Shown in pieces: positions 1 to 8,013 of a stretch of 64,000 nucleotides of DNA. The translations under genes and the position numbers were made by a program. Where the stretch lies: contig JACJYH010000005.1 of the NCBI GenBank assembly GCA_020636195.1, positions 124,001 to 188,000 of the forward strand. Direction: 5' to 3'. Under the pieces are notes generated by a model, which made no database searches, was not told the DNA's origin, and saw only the letters and a program-made list of their open reading frames with translations. Within the stretch, counting starts at the first letter, position 1; each line of letters begins with the position of its first letter. Source of the DNA: Lewinellaceae bacterium (GTDB lineage: Bacteria > Bacteroidota > Bacteroidia > Chitinophagales > Saprospiraceae).

Positions 1-1876
1 CAAGAATGGAATTCGTCAAGATATATGCTAGACTCACAGATGGATAAAAGAAAGATCTATTTTGGCTTGGCAATGTAGATGACCAATCATTTCGTCCTGT
101 TACTGTCAGGTATAAGAAATTTTTATATTCTAATCTCGCATCGAAAAGAAGGCCTATTAATCTTCTCAAAGAGTTGGTTTTTCCTGCTGAAAAGTTGGAC
201 GTATTTCCGATATTATAAAAACCCGGTACAACGAAACCTTCACCACGAGCATAGATGCCTTCTGAGCTGATATCCGTGATTGTATTTCCAACTGTAAGCA
301 CACCATTGAGATTGTCACTCAATTTCTTTTCTGCAGTCAAAAATAAATTGGAGTTTATTTCAGTGGCATTGATGCTCTCTTCTGTTATAAACCCTTTTAC
401 CTGTGAACCAAGGTCTAAATCTGCGGGTACGACCCTGTTTCGCTTGTCATTATAATAATCCGTGGTGATTTGGTATTTGGCCTGTAACCAAGAATTGAAT
501 TTATAGCCAAAATTGATATCCCCAAAGATTCTGTTGACATCTGTCAATAATGGACTGACTTCTGCCATGTATCTTGGATTGTCCACAGTACCTGCCGTGA
601 CATTTTTTTGTGTTCCATCTTCTTTCAAATAATCATTTACATCTATAGAAGGAGACCAATAAGACAAGGAACTAAATATAGACTTGTCTCCGGAAGCGGG
701 ACTAGAACCGTTACTCTTTGCATAATTCAATTGTCCACCCACACTAAACTTATTTGTAAGCTGGCTGTTGATCGCAACTTTTCCTGTGATACGATTAAAA
801 TCGGAGTTATACACGATACCTGTTTGATCAAAATAAGAAAGCGATGTATAATAATTAGCTTTTTCGTTGCCTCCGGATATAGAAAGTGCATGATTAGCTG
901 AAGATCCTTGTCTGAAAAAATCTTTAAAATTTTCATATACGGGATCTGTTGCTAGAGCTGGTGGGCCAAATTGTTGGAAAACGGGAATTGATCCGGTTCT
1001 TGCTATGCCACCGATACCATGAGAATAGAAATCTTGCTGTTCCGGAACTTTATTTACGTTTTCTACCCCAAATATGCCTGAATATTCTATCGATGGAGTG
1101 CCTGATTTGCCCTTCTTTGTGGTGATGATGACAGCGCCATTTGCAGCCCTTTGGCCATATAGGGCAGTTGCTGCCGCTCCTTTCAGGATATTGATGTTTT
1201 CAATATCTGCAGGGTTGATATCTGCTGCCCTATTGGTATTCATAAACTGTTCTGCACTATTGACAGCATTTGTTCCTGCAGAAGGTAGAACATGACCGGC
1301 ATTGGTAGCATTGCTGATGATGATACCATCTACCACAAAAAGTGGTTGATTGTTATTACTACCACTAATAGAGTTCATACCTCGAATGTTGATATTGGCA
1401 CCGGCACCTGGAGCACCACCTGCGCTGTTTATCGTCACTCCTGCAATCCTACCTTGAAGAGCATTGACCACATTTTGTTGAGAGGAGTTACGCAGTTCGT
1501 CACCTTTGATGTTTTGTGACCCATAACCTAGCACCTTCTTGTCTTTGCTGATGCCGAAAGATGTGACGACGACTTCATTCAACACATTGGACACACTCAA
1601 AGTGACATTGACAAATTCTTGACCGGAAATCTGTAATGATTTGGTTTGGTATCCAACGTAGCTGAACTCCAAAACACCGTTTTGTGGTACATTTTTCAGT
1701 GTAAACATACCGTCTACATCGGTAATGGTACCTAAATTTGACCCTTTGATTAAGACATTCACGCCTATTAAAGGCTCAGAATCCAAATCAGAAAAAACCT
1801 TACCTGAAATATTGTTCTGAGCGCCAATCATGAGGTAGGTCATACACCCCAAAATCAGAAGTAAACTTTTGCGCAT
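1..1876 (-). CDS. SusC/RagA-family TonB-linked outer membrane protein (3' end cut off)
   Basis: Reading leftward from the ATG at 1876 the frame stays open to the window edge, giving about 625 residues of a protein that is usually around 1,000. It starts with a signal peptide (MRKSLLLILGCMTYLMIGAQ), then a carboxypeptidase-regulatory-like beta-sandwich (about residues 23-100, with ISGKVF, PLIGVNV and GTITDVDG). The TonB plug follows (about 115-230), with RIAGVTI, NIRGMNS, PLFVVDG and the ILKGAAATALYGQRAANG signature, and then the start of the beta barrel. SusC proteins are outer-membrane channels for glycans or peptides, energised by TonB and paired with a SusD lipoprotein. The SusD partner would lie beyond the left edge. 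The sigma/FecR pair at 3119-4705 is a plausible regulator, though two small genes lie between. Family assignment is firm; the substrate cannot be read. Confidence 0.95.
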   Translation of the reverse strand, partial: MRKSLLLILGCMTYLMIGAQNNISGKVFSDLDSEPLIGVNVLIKGSNLGTITDVDGMFTLKNVPQNGVLEFSYVGYQTKSLQISGQEFVNVTLSVSNVLNEVVVTSFGISKDKKVLGYGSQNIKGDELRNSSQQNVVNALQGRIAGVTINSAGGAPGAGANINIRGMNSISGSNNNQPLFVVDGIIISNATNAGHVLPSAGTNAVNSAEQFMNTNRAADINPADIENINILKGAAATALYGQRAANGAVIITTKKGKSGTPSIEYSGIFGVENVNKVPEQQDFYSHGIGGIARTGSIPVFQQFGPPALATDPVYENFKDFFRQGSSANHALSISGGNEKANYYTSLSYFDQTGIVYNSDFNRITGKVAINSQLTNKFSVGGQLNYAKSNGSSPASGDKSIFSSLSYWSPSIDVNDYLKEDGTQKNVTAGTVDNPRYMAEVSPLLTDVNRIFGDINFGYKFNSWLQAKYQITTDYYNDKRNRVVPADLDLGSQVKGFITEESINATEINSNLFLTAEKKLSDNLNGVLTVGNTITDISSEGIYARGEGFVVPGFYNIGNTSNFSAGKTNSLRRLIGLLFDARLEYKNFLYLTVTGRNDWSSTLPSQNRSFFYPSVSLAYILTNSIL

Positions 1877-2211
1877 AGAAATGAAATTTTGGTTAATTAA
1901 TAAAATCATGTGCAATTTAAAGATTCATTCTGAAATCAACCAACAATTTACTTTTTTTTTTAAAATTAAATTATTTGAAACCTATGTATAAAGGAATTAA
2001 ATTTAAAATTATACGTTGATAAAGAGATTAAATATGGACAAGCTGTATGTTTTGTTACATGAACAGAATAAAATTTTTCTTCTAGAGAATTAAAAATCGT
2101 TAATTTTTATTACGAATTTTTAATCAATACAGCAAAATAGGTGTTTTTAAATAGAATTGCAAATTTTAAAATTAAAATTGAGTCAATAGCTGTAGTGGTA
2201 AAAGACATTTC
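1877..2211. other. Divergent intergenic region, AT-rich
   Basis: These 335 bases separate the leftward susC-like gene from the rightward lipoprotein gene. The stretch is rich in A/T runs. I found no exact TAnnTTTG element on either strand, no convincing hairpin and no coding frame. It presumably holds both promoters in a degenerate form. Confidence 0.5.
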
Positions 2212-2727
2212 ATGAAACACAATTATAGAATTTTTTTGATTTCAATCCTGTTTTACTTTGGATGCTCCAAAGAACAAGCGGTATTATTTTCAGAAACTTT
2301 AGAAGTGGATTTTACGATTCCGGCAGGACTCAATACCATAGAAACGCATACATTTATCATTAAAAATATACAAACCCAGTATTTGAATCAGTGTGCTATC
2401 CATGGCATTGATCCGCAAAATGTTCAGGAAATATTTTCTACATTTGGCAGCTTCCAAGGAAAATTTGAGTCTGTTGATTACAGTAGTTTGAGTAAGGTGC
2501 AAGTCAATGCCGTATCAGCAACTGATAATAGTATTAAGGGAGAAATGTATTACCACGAAATGCTGCCATTCAATACAACAACTGAATTGAAGTTATTGAG
2601 TAGCACGACTAATTTGATCAATATATTGAAGGATGAAACCTTTCATTTAGAAATAAAGTTAAATTTTAAATCATTTCCGGTAAAATCGACGGTTACGAGG
2701 TTTAAATTAGGTTATGCAGTAAGATGA
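2212..2727 (+). CDS. Putative lipoprotein, unknown function
   Basis: The 171-residue product begins with a lipoprotein signal peptide: a basic and hydrophobic stretch ending in the lipobox FYFGC, so Cys18 would be lipidated. The rest is mostly beta-type sequence, with a CAIHGIDPQNVQEIF segment near residue 65, and matches no family I recognise. Its stop codon overlaps the start of the next gene by four bases (ATGA), so the two are very likely translated together. It sits between a SusC-type gene and an ECF sigma/FecR pair, which suggests a cell-envelope role, but nothing in the sequence gives a function. Confidence 0.7.
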   Translation: MKHNYRIFLISILFYFGCSKEQAVLFSETLEVDFTIPAGLNTIETHTFIIKNIQTQYLNQCAIHGIDPQNVQEIFSTFGSFQGKFESVDYSSLSKVQVNAVSATDNSIKGEMYYHEMLPFNTTTELKLLSSTTNLINILKDETFHLEIKLNFKSFPVKSTVTRFKLGYAVR

Positions 2728-3035
2728 GCGAGGACAAAGAGTTTATTAGATTTATGGCGGTTTTTACATTACCGGAATCGTTGAGTGACGAGGTGAGAAG
2801 TATCATTCCTGAACAAAGGGAGATGATCAAGCAATACCTATATAGCGGAAAAATCATCCATTTTGCCCTAGCAAAAGATCGAAAAAGGTTTTGGATCGTT
2901 TTTTCTTGTTCATCAGAAGCTGAACTATTGTTTTTGATTGATCACCTCCCGTTGACAAAGTATTTGGATTTTGATTATCATGAGTTATTATTTTTAGAAA
3001 TGATTGCCTTAAATCCGACATTTTCAGTTAATTAA
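2724..3035 (+). CDS. Small protein of muconolactone-isomerase-like size and fold (tentative)
   Basis: The 103-residue soluble product starts at an ATG inside the ATGA overlap with the upstream lipoprotein gene, so translational coupling is likely. It has no signal peptide. The pattern is beta-alpha-beta: FMAVFTLPE, then a helix REMIKQYLYSGKIIHFALAKD, then RFWIVFSCSSEAELLFLIDHLPL and the final FDYHELLFLEM. This resembles the ferredoxin-like alpha/beta fold of muconolactone isomerase/YCII-type proteins. The resemblance is by eye only and no catalytic residue can be named. A role next to the lipoprotein or the downstream sigma factor is not evident. Confidence 0.6.
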   Translation: MSEDKEFIRFMAVFTLPESLSDEVRSIIPEQREMIKQYLYSGKIIHFALAKDRKRFWIVFSCSSEAELLFLIDHLPLTKYLDFDYHELLFLEMIALNPTFSVN

Positions 3036-3080
3036 TGCTTATGATGGAAAAAAATCAAATAGATTTTGCACCGATTCTTA

Positions 3081-3088
3081 TATCTTTG
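3081..3088 (+). promoter_or_regulatory. Promoter -7 element of the sigma-factor gene
   Basis: TATCTTTG matches the Bacteroidota -7 consensus TAnnTTTG and lies 30 bases before the TTG start of the sigma gene. A TTTG at 3065-3068 is only 12 bases upstream, too close to be a normal -33 element, so only the -7 part is convincing. Confidence 0.5.
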
Positions 3089-3118
3089 CGTCCCAATTTC
3101 TAGATTAGTTAAAACAGT

Positions 3119-3649
3119 TTGATCAAACAAATTCAAAATATTGCTCATTTTGAGGAAGTTTATAAGGAGTATTATATCCCTTTGGTGAACTTCATTAATA
3201 AATTTCTGAATAACATTGAGAATAGTAAAGATGTGGTACAATTGACCTTTGTAAAGATATGGCAACAAAGAGATGTAATTGATGTCAAAACATCCCTCAA
3301 AAGTTATCTCTTTCAAATGACAAAGAATACCATGATTGATTACATTAGGGCCAATAAAAAACACAGATCAGCAGATGATTCTATGGAAGTTAAAAGCCTT
3401 GAAATCATAGATCATGTTCATGAAGATGCATTGGATCCTTATTTGGTCAGACAAGCATTAGATCATTGTCTTAAGGATTTAAAACCAAAGGCAAGAGAGA
3501 TTTGGGAATTGAATAAATATGAGGGTTTGACTTATGAGGAGATAGCAAATTATTTAAATATTTCAAAGAGATCTGTAGAGGACAACATCAGTAAAATATC
3601 CAAAATGCTGAAGGAAAATCTCAAAAACCATCCAGATTTGTTTGATTAA
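3119..3649 (+). CDS. ECF-type RNA polymerase sigma-70 factor (FecI-like)
   Basis: The 176-residue product has the two ECF sigma domains. Region 2 is about residues 10-80 (FEEVYKEYYIPLVNFINKF, then DVVQLTFVKIWQQR, and the -10-recognition part SLKSYLFQMTKNTMIDYIR). Region 4 is about 115-170, with the helix-turn-helix LTYEEIANYLNISKRSVED. These factors direct RNA polymerase to a few target promoters and are held in check by a membrane FecR-type anti-sigma. That partner is the next gene. The start must be the TTG at 3119, because no in-frame ATG lies near the N-terminus; the TATCTTTG promoter box sits 30 bases upstream. The nearby SusC-type gene is a possible target. Confidence 0.9.
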   Translation: MIKQIQNIAHFEEVYKEYYIPLVNFINKFLNNIENSKDVVQLTFVKIWQQRDVIDVKTSLKSYLFQMTKNTMIDYIRANKKHRSADDSMEVKSLEIIDHVHEDALDPYLVRQALDHCLKDLKPKAREIWELNKYEGLTYEEIANYLNISKRSVEDNISKISKMLKENLKNHPDLFD

Positions 3650-3739
3650 AGAGTATAAAAGTAAATATTTCATAGATTTTTTAAAATAAAATGTGGGACT
3701 TTATTAGTTTTTCGTCAAAGATGTATAGAATTTGAATAA

Positions 3740-4705
3740 TTGAATAAGATAGATAAAATATTAAAGGAAAGTAGAAATCTTGAGAATTATCAATCATTAG
3801 ATGTTAATGCTGAATGGGATAATTTTTTAAGTGTTTTACAGAGTGAAGGCTACCTAGAGAAAATACCTACTAAAGATACATCTTTTGTTACTTCTAAAGC
3901 TTTTACATACTCGCTTGTAGCGTTATTGGCATTGTTATTTATTGGTGGAGCTATTTACATATATCTTCACAAACCGATAAATACTTTTGAGAAACATGAA
4001 ACTACTTCGGAAAGGGAAAATATAGCATTTGCAGACGGATCCACATTAATTTTAGGTAACAACTCTAAAGCAGAATACTTTTCAAACTTTGATAATAACG
4101 AACGTAAAGTATCGCTTTCAGGACAGGGAGTATTTGATGTAAAGAAAGAAGTGGCTAGACCATTTAAAGTATATTACGGTGATGTTTTAGTAACTGTATT
4201 GGGTACAGAATTTGCATTATCGAAGGTGGGAACTTTGACTGTGATTGAAAATAAATCCGGTAGTGTTAAAGTGTCAGAGGTGCTTCATCCTGAAAATTCT
4301 GTGGTACTCACCGAAGGCGATACTTATCTGTATGAAATGGGTAAGTTTATGACTCCAAGCGATACTATAACTGCGCCTCCTGTCGTGGAAGAGAAAGTTG
4401 AGATAATTGTTGAAAAACCCAAAACTCAACCTAAACCAAAGGCTGTTGCTGTAGTGGAGCCGCCGAAAGATACTCGATCTACTTATTACCTAGGTGATGT
4501 TTTGAATGATCAGCTATTGAAGTATTATAAGAAAAAAATCAAGATTGAGCATAAGTCTAAATTTGAGAAAAAAGCAAAAGTAAAACTGGATATCAATGCA
4601 CCATTAGAAACCATTTTACAGGAATTGCAATCACAAGGGAAAATTGATTTCACTAAAGGTGATTGTGAAGGATGTTTTATCCTTACCCCACCACAGCAAA
4701 AGTAA
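3740..4705 (+). CDS. FecR-family anti-sigma factor
   Basis: The 321-residue protein has a short cytoplasmic N-terminus (1-54), one membrane segment (about 56-76, SLVALLALLFIGGAIYIYL) and a periplasmic FecR domain (about 90-200). The FecR part shows the usual FADGSTLILGNNSKAEY, LSGQGVFDVKKEVARPFKV and VTVLGTEFAL pattern. A proline/lysine-rich linker follows (about 215-245), then a C-terminal domain like the one FecR proteins use to contact TonB-dependent receptors. FecR proteins sequester the ECF sigma factor and release it when the outer-membrane receptor signals. The gene lies 90 bases after the sigma gene. The only usable start is TTG at 3740, the same weak codon as its sigma partner. Confidence 0.88.
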   Translation: MNKIDKILKESRNLENYQSLDVNAEWDNFLSVLQSEGYLEKIPTKDTSFVTSKAFTYSLVALLALLFIGGAIYIYLHKPINTFEKHETTSERENIAFADGSTLILGNNSKAEYFSNFDNNERKVSLSGQGVFDVKKEVARPFKVYYGDVLVTVLGTEFALSKVGTLTVIENKSGSVKVSEVLHPENSVVLTEGDTYLYEMGKFMTPSDTITAPPVVEEKVEIIVEKPKTQPKPKAVAVVEPPKDTRSTYYLGDVLNDQLLKYYKKKIKIEHKSKFEKKAKVKLDINAPLETILQELQSQGKIDFTKGDCEGCFILTPPQQK

Positions 4706-4839
4706 TTTTCATACTGATATTTACTTAAGTTTTAAACTTTTCTAAGAAGGTATTTCTTGGTCAACTGCACAACTTTTTAATCAAAGACATACTACTTCTA
4801 TATTCAAAAGGAGATATTTACTCGATTGATGCCTTATAA

Positions 4840-5000
4840 GAGTATGTTTAAAATTTATCCTTTAGCAAGAAAATGTATTATTTTGGCTACAAATTCGTTA
4901 AATTTTTCGTCGAATTGCCCACATTCGGCTGCAAAATTTGCCTTTTTTCGTCCAAAATAATTTCATTTTTTTTATCCAAACACAAAATTTAAACATACTC
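4840..5000. mobile_element. MITE copy A (161 bp)
   Basis: The element begins GAGTATGTTTAAA and ends with the inverted version TTTAAACATACTC. A TAA lies directly outside each end (4837-4839 and 5001-5003), as expected for a 3-bp target-site duplication. It has no open frame. Three more copies lie at 17408, 20070 and 22452 (the last one partial). This copy is the most diverged, for example with a longer T run near 4965. It sits between the fecR-like gene and ahcY. GAG-beginning ends with a 3-bp TNA duplication are typical of the IS1031 group of the IS5 family, so an IS5-type transposase supplied in trans is my inference. Confidence 0.85.
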
Positions 5001-5126
5001 TAAGTTGTCTAACTGCTTTTTTATAAAATAGTCTCTCAAGTTAGGAATTAAGATGAAATGTCATATTTTCTAAAATCATCCATTTACCTTAATTCTATTT
5101 ACTTACATTATAAAGTCTATTGATTT

Positions 5127-5162
5127 TTTGGGTTAAACAGTTCATAAAAATATGTAACTTTG
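5127..5162 (+). promoter_or_regulatory. Promoter of ahcY
   Basis: TTTG at 5127-5130 and TAACTTTG at 5155-5162, 24 bases apart, match the Bacteroidota -33/-7 pattern. The -7 box ends 20 bases before the ATG at 5183. Confidence 0.65.
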
Positions 5163-5182
5163 CGTTTTTTTAAAATTAGATC

Positions 5183-6496
5183 ATGATACAAGCAGAAAAA
5201 AAATTGAAATACAAGGTAAAAGATATCAGCCTTGCAGAATGGGGAAGAAAGGAAATTCAATTGGCAGAGGCAGAAATGCCGGGATTGATGGCTATTCGAG
5301 ATGAATATGCAGCTGAACAACCATTAAAAGGCGCAAGAATAGCAGGATGTCTTCATATGACGATCCAAACTGCTGTTTTGATAGAAACACTTACCGCACT
5401 TGGTGCTGAGGTAACTTGGTCTTCGTGCAATATTTTTTCCACCCAAGACCATGCTGCTGCAGCAATAGCAGTCACCGGAGTTCCCGTTTTTGCATGGAAG
5501 GGCATGAATGAACAAGAATTTGATTGGTGTATTGAGCAAACGCTATTTGCTTTTGAGAATGGTGAACCTTTAAATATGATCTTGGATGATGGTGGTGACT
5601 TAACCAACATGGTTTTTGATAAATTTCCGGAATTAGTTCACGGAATAAAAGGTCTTTCAGAAGAAACCACGACAGGTGTACATAGATTATACGAAAGAGA
5701 AAAGAATGGCACTTTGGTTTTACCTGCTATCAATGTCAATGATTCAGTGACAAAGTCAAAATTTGACAACAAATACGGTTGTAAAGAATCTGCAGTAGAC
5801 GCAATCAGAAGAGCCACTGATGTGATGTTGGCAGGAAAAAGAGTAGTAGTATGTGGTTATGGAGACGTGGGCAAAGGTACTGCAGCATCCTTTAGAGGCG
5901 CAGGCTCCATAGTTACCGTGACAGAGATAGATCCTATCTGTGCATTGCAAGCCGCAATGGATGGATTTGAAGTAAAAAAATTGGATACAGTTGTGGCCAA
6001 CGCAGATATCGTCATCACGACCACTGGAAACAAAGATATCGTAGTAGGCAGACATTTTCAGAAAATGAAAGATAAAACCATAGTCTGTAATATTGGTCAT
6101 TTTGACAATGAAATAGATATTGCATGGTTGAATCAGAATTTTGGTAAGTCAAAGAATCAAGTGAAACCACAAGTGGATATCTACAATGTCAATGGTACAG
6201 ATATCATCATCCTTGCTGAAGGACGTTTAGTAAATTTAGGTTGTGCTACAGGTCACCCTTCATTTGTGATGTCCAATAGCTTCACCAATCAAACATTAGC
6301 TCAAATTGAACTGTGGAAACATCATGATCAATATGAAAACAAAGTCTATACATTGCCAAAGCAGTTGGATGAAAAAGTAGCAAGACTTCACCTTGCAAAA
6401 ATCGGTGTGGAACTTGAAGAGCTTTCACAAGGACAAGCAGATTATATTGGTGTCAATGTTGATGGACCTTACAAACCAGAATACTATAGATATTAA
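5183..6496 (+). CDS. ahcY: Adenosylhomocysteinase (S-adenosyl-L-homocysteine hydrolase)
   Basis: The 437-residue cytosolic enzyme splits S-adenosylhomocysteine into adenosine and homocysteine, removing the inhibitory product of SAM-dependent methylation. Visible family marks include the substrate-domain segments HMTIQTAVLIETL and WSSCNIFSTQDHAAAA, the DDGGDLTN motif, the NVNDSVTKSKFDN segment (with the lysine and aspartate that position substrate), the NAD-binding GYGDVGKG loop near residue 226, and the C-terminal PYKPEYYRY. Length and start (MIQAEKKLKYKVKDI) match bacterial homologues. It appears to be transcribed alone, with its own promoter and a strong terminator 54 bases past the stop. 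Nothing is missing or odd. Confidence 0.97.
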   Translation: MIQAEKKLKYKVKDISLAEWGRKEIQLAEAEMPGLMAIRDEYAAEQPLKGARIAGCLHMTIQTAVLIETLTALGAEVTWSSCNIFSTQDHAAAAIAVTGVPVFAWKGMNEQEFDWCIEQTLFAFENGEPLNMILDDGGDLTNMVFDKFPELVHGIKGLSEETTTGVHRLYEREKNGTLVLPAINVNDSVTKSKFDNKYGCKESAVDAIRRATDVMLAGKRVVVCGYGDVGKGTAASFRGAGSIVTVTEIDPICALQAAMDGFEVKKLDTVVANADIVITTTGNKDIVVGRHFQKMKDKTIVCNIGHFDNEIDIAWLNQNFGKSKNQVKPQVDIYNVNGTDIIILAEGRLVNLGCATGHPSFVMSNSFTNQTLAQIELWKHHDQYENKVYTLPKQLDEKVARLHLAKIGVELEELSQGQADYIGVNVDGPYKPEYYRY

Positions 6497-6550
6497 AAAT
6501 CCACGCCATTGATTGAATTCATTGGCATGAATAGATAATGGATAAATTGG

Positions 6551-6593
6551 CAAGGGCTTGTTTTCTTGATGAAAAACAAGCCCTTGTGTTTTT
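6551..6593 (+). terminator. Rho-independent terminator after ahcY
   Basis: A perfect 14-bp stem (CAAGGGCTTGTTTT at 6551-6564 pairing with 6573-6586) has an 8-base loop and is followed by TGTTTTT. Confidence 0.9.
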
Positions 6594-6774
6594 AAAAGAA
6601 AAAATACTTTTGAAGTACCTGAAATTTAAAAACAGTATATTAACGTTACTTCATGTTTGATATTGTTTTATCCTTTCTAAAAAAATGCATTTTTAAGAGA
6701 TTTATATTCACTATCCAAAGCTAAAATGAGCTTTTTCGCAAACTATTCAATCAATTTATGAATCATAGGTCAAT

Positions 6775-6810
6775 TTTGACAACCTCTCCCATATATTCTA
6801 CTTATCTTTG
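6775..6810 (+). promoter_or_regulatory. Promoter of the acyl-CoA dehydrogenase gene
   Basis: TTTG at 6775-6778 and TATCTTTG at 6803-6810 lie 24 bases apart, the same spacing as in the ahcY promoter. The -7 box ends 24 bases before the ATG at 6835. Confidence 0.65.
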
Positions 6811-6834
6811 TGCATCTAAGCAATCATTCGAATT

Positions 6835-8013
6835 ATGTATTTTGAATTGACAGAAGAACAGCAGTCTGTAAAGCAAGCAGCAAGAGAATTTACTCAAATT
6901 GAATTATTACCGGGCGTCATCGATAGAGATCGAAACATGCAGCATCCCACAGAACAAGTCAAAAAGATGGGAGAAATGGGATTTTTAGGCATGATGGTAG
7001 ATGAAAAGTATGGTGGCGGTGGATTGGATTCAATTTCCTATGTTGTGGCAATGGAAGAGATCAGCAAGGTGGACAGTTCATGTTCGGTCATCATGTCAGT
7101 CAATAATTCTTTGGTTTGCTGGGGCATTGAGACATATGGATCTGACGAGCAAAAGGAGACTTATCTTCCCAGACTTGTGACAGGTGAGTGGATTGGATCA
7201 TTTTGTTTGTCCGAACCGGAAGCCGGAAGTGATGCGACGAGCCAGCGCACCACGGCAATTGATATGGGCGACTATTACTTATTAAATGGCACTAAAAATT
7301 GGATAACCAATGGCGGAAAGTCTTCACTACACATCGTAATCGCACAAACAGATGTGGCCAAAGGTCATCGTGGAATTAACGCACTTATCGTTGAAACTTC
7401 TTGGGATGGTGTGGTTGTTGGTGCCAAGGAAGATAAATTAGGTATCAGGGCTTCTGATACACATACTATCATGTACAATGATGTAAAAGTACCCAAAAGC
7501 AATCGAATTGGTGAAGATGGCTTCGGATTCAAATTTGCAATGAAGGTGCTTTCCGGAGGTCGTATTGGCATAGCAGCCCAAGCCTTGGGCATAGCAGCCG
7601 GAGCATATGAATTAGCTGTAAAATATGCCAAAGAACGAGAAGCTTTTGGTAAACCTATCAGCCAGCATCAAGCGGTAGCATTCAAATTGGCCGACATGGC
7701 AACAGAAATTGAGGCTGCCAGACTTTTAGTCTATAGAGCTGCTTGGATGAAGGACAATGGTATGGATTATACTTCAGCGGCTGCCATGGCAAAGTTATTC
7801 GCTTCAGAAGTCGCTATGCGCCACACTATTGAAGCGGTGCAGGTTCATGGTGGATATGGATATGTCAAAGAATATCACGTAGAGAGATTGATGCGAGATG
7901 CCAAAATCACCCAAATATATGAAGGCACATCTGAAATGCAGAGAATTGTCATCAGCAGAAACATTTTATCAGGTCAGCTATACGAGCCACTTTGGAAAAC
8001 CGACCATCAGTGA
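6835..8013 (+). CDS. Acyl-CoA dehydrogenase
   Basis: The 392-residue flavoenzyme oxidises a fatty or branched acyl-CoA to the 2-enoyl-CoA and passes electrons to ETF. The three domains are visible. The helical N-terminal domain starts YFELTEEQQSVKQAAREF. The middle beta domain has the substrate and FAD signature CLSEPEAGSDA near residue 126 and NGTKNWITNGG. The C-terminal domain has GRIGIAAQALGIA, the second signature QVHGGYGYVKEYHVERLMRDAKI, and IYEGTSEMQR, where Glu363 sits at the usual catalytic-base position of short-chain enzymes. Substrate length cannot be read with certainty; the layout is closest to short-chain or butyryl-CoA dehydrogenases. It overlaps the next gene by four bases (GTGA). 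Confidence 0.95.
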   Translation: MYFELTEEQQSVKQAAREFTQIELLPGVIDRDRNMQHPTEQVKKMGEMGFLGMMVDEKYGGGGLDSISYVVAMEEISKVDSSCSVIMSVNNSLVCWGIETYGSDEQKETYLPRLVTGEWIGSFCLSEPEAGSDATSQRTTAIDMGDYYLLNGTKNWITNGGKSSLHIVIAQTDVAKGHRGINALIVETSWDGVVVGAKEDKLGIRASDTHTIMYNDVKVPKSNRIGEDGFGFKFAMKVLSGGRIGIAAQALGIAAGAYELAVKYAKEREAFGKPISQHQAVAFKLADMATEIEAARLLVYRAAWMKDNGMDYTSAAAMAKLFASEVAMRHTIEAVQVHGGYGYVKEYHVERLMRDAKITQIYEGTSEMQRIVISRNILSGQLYEPLWKTDHQ

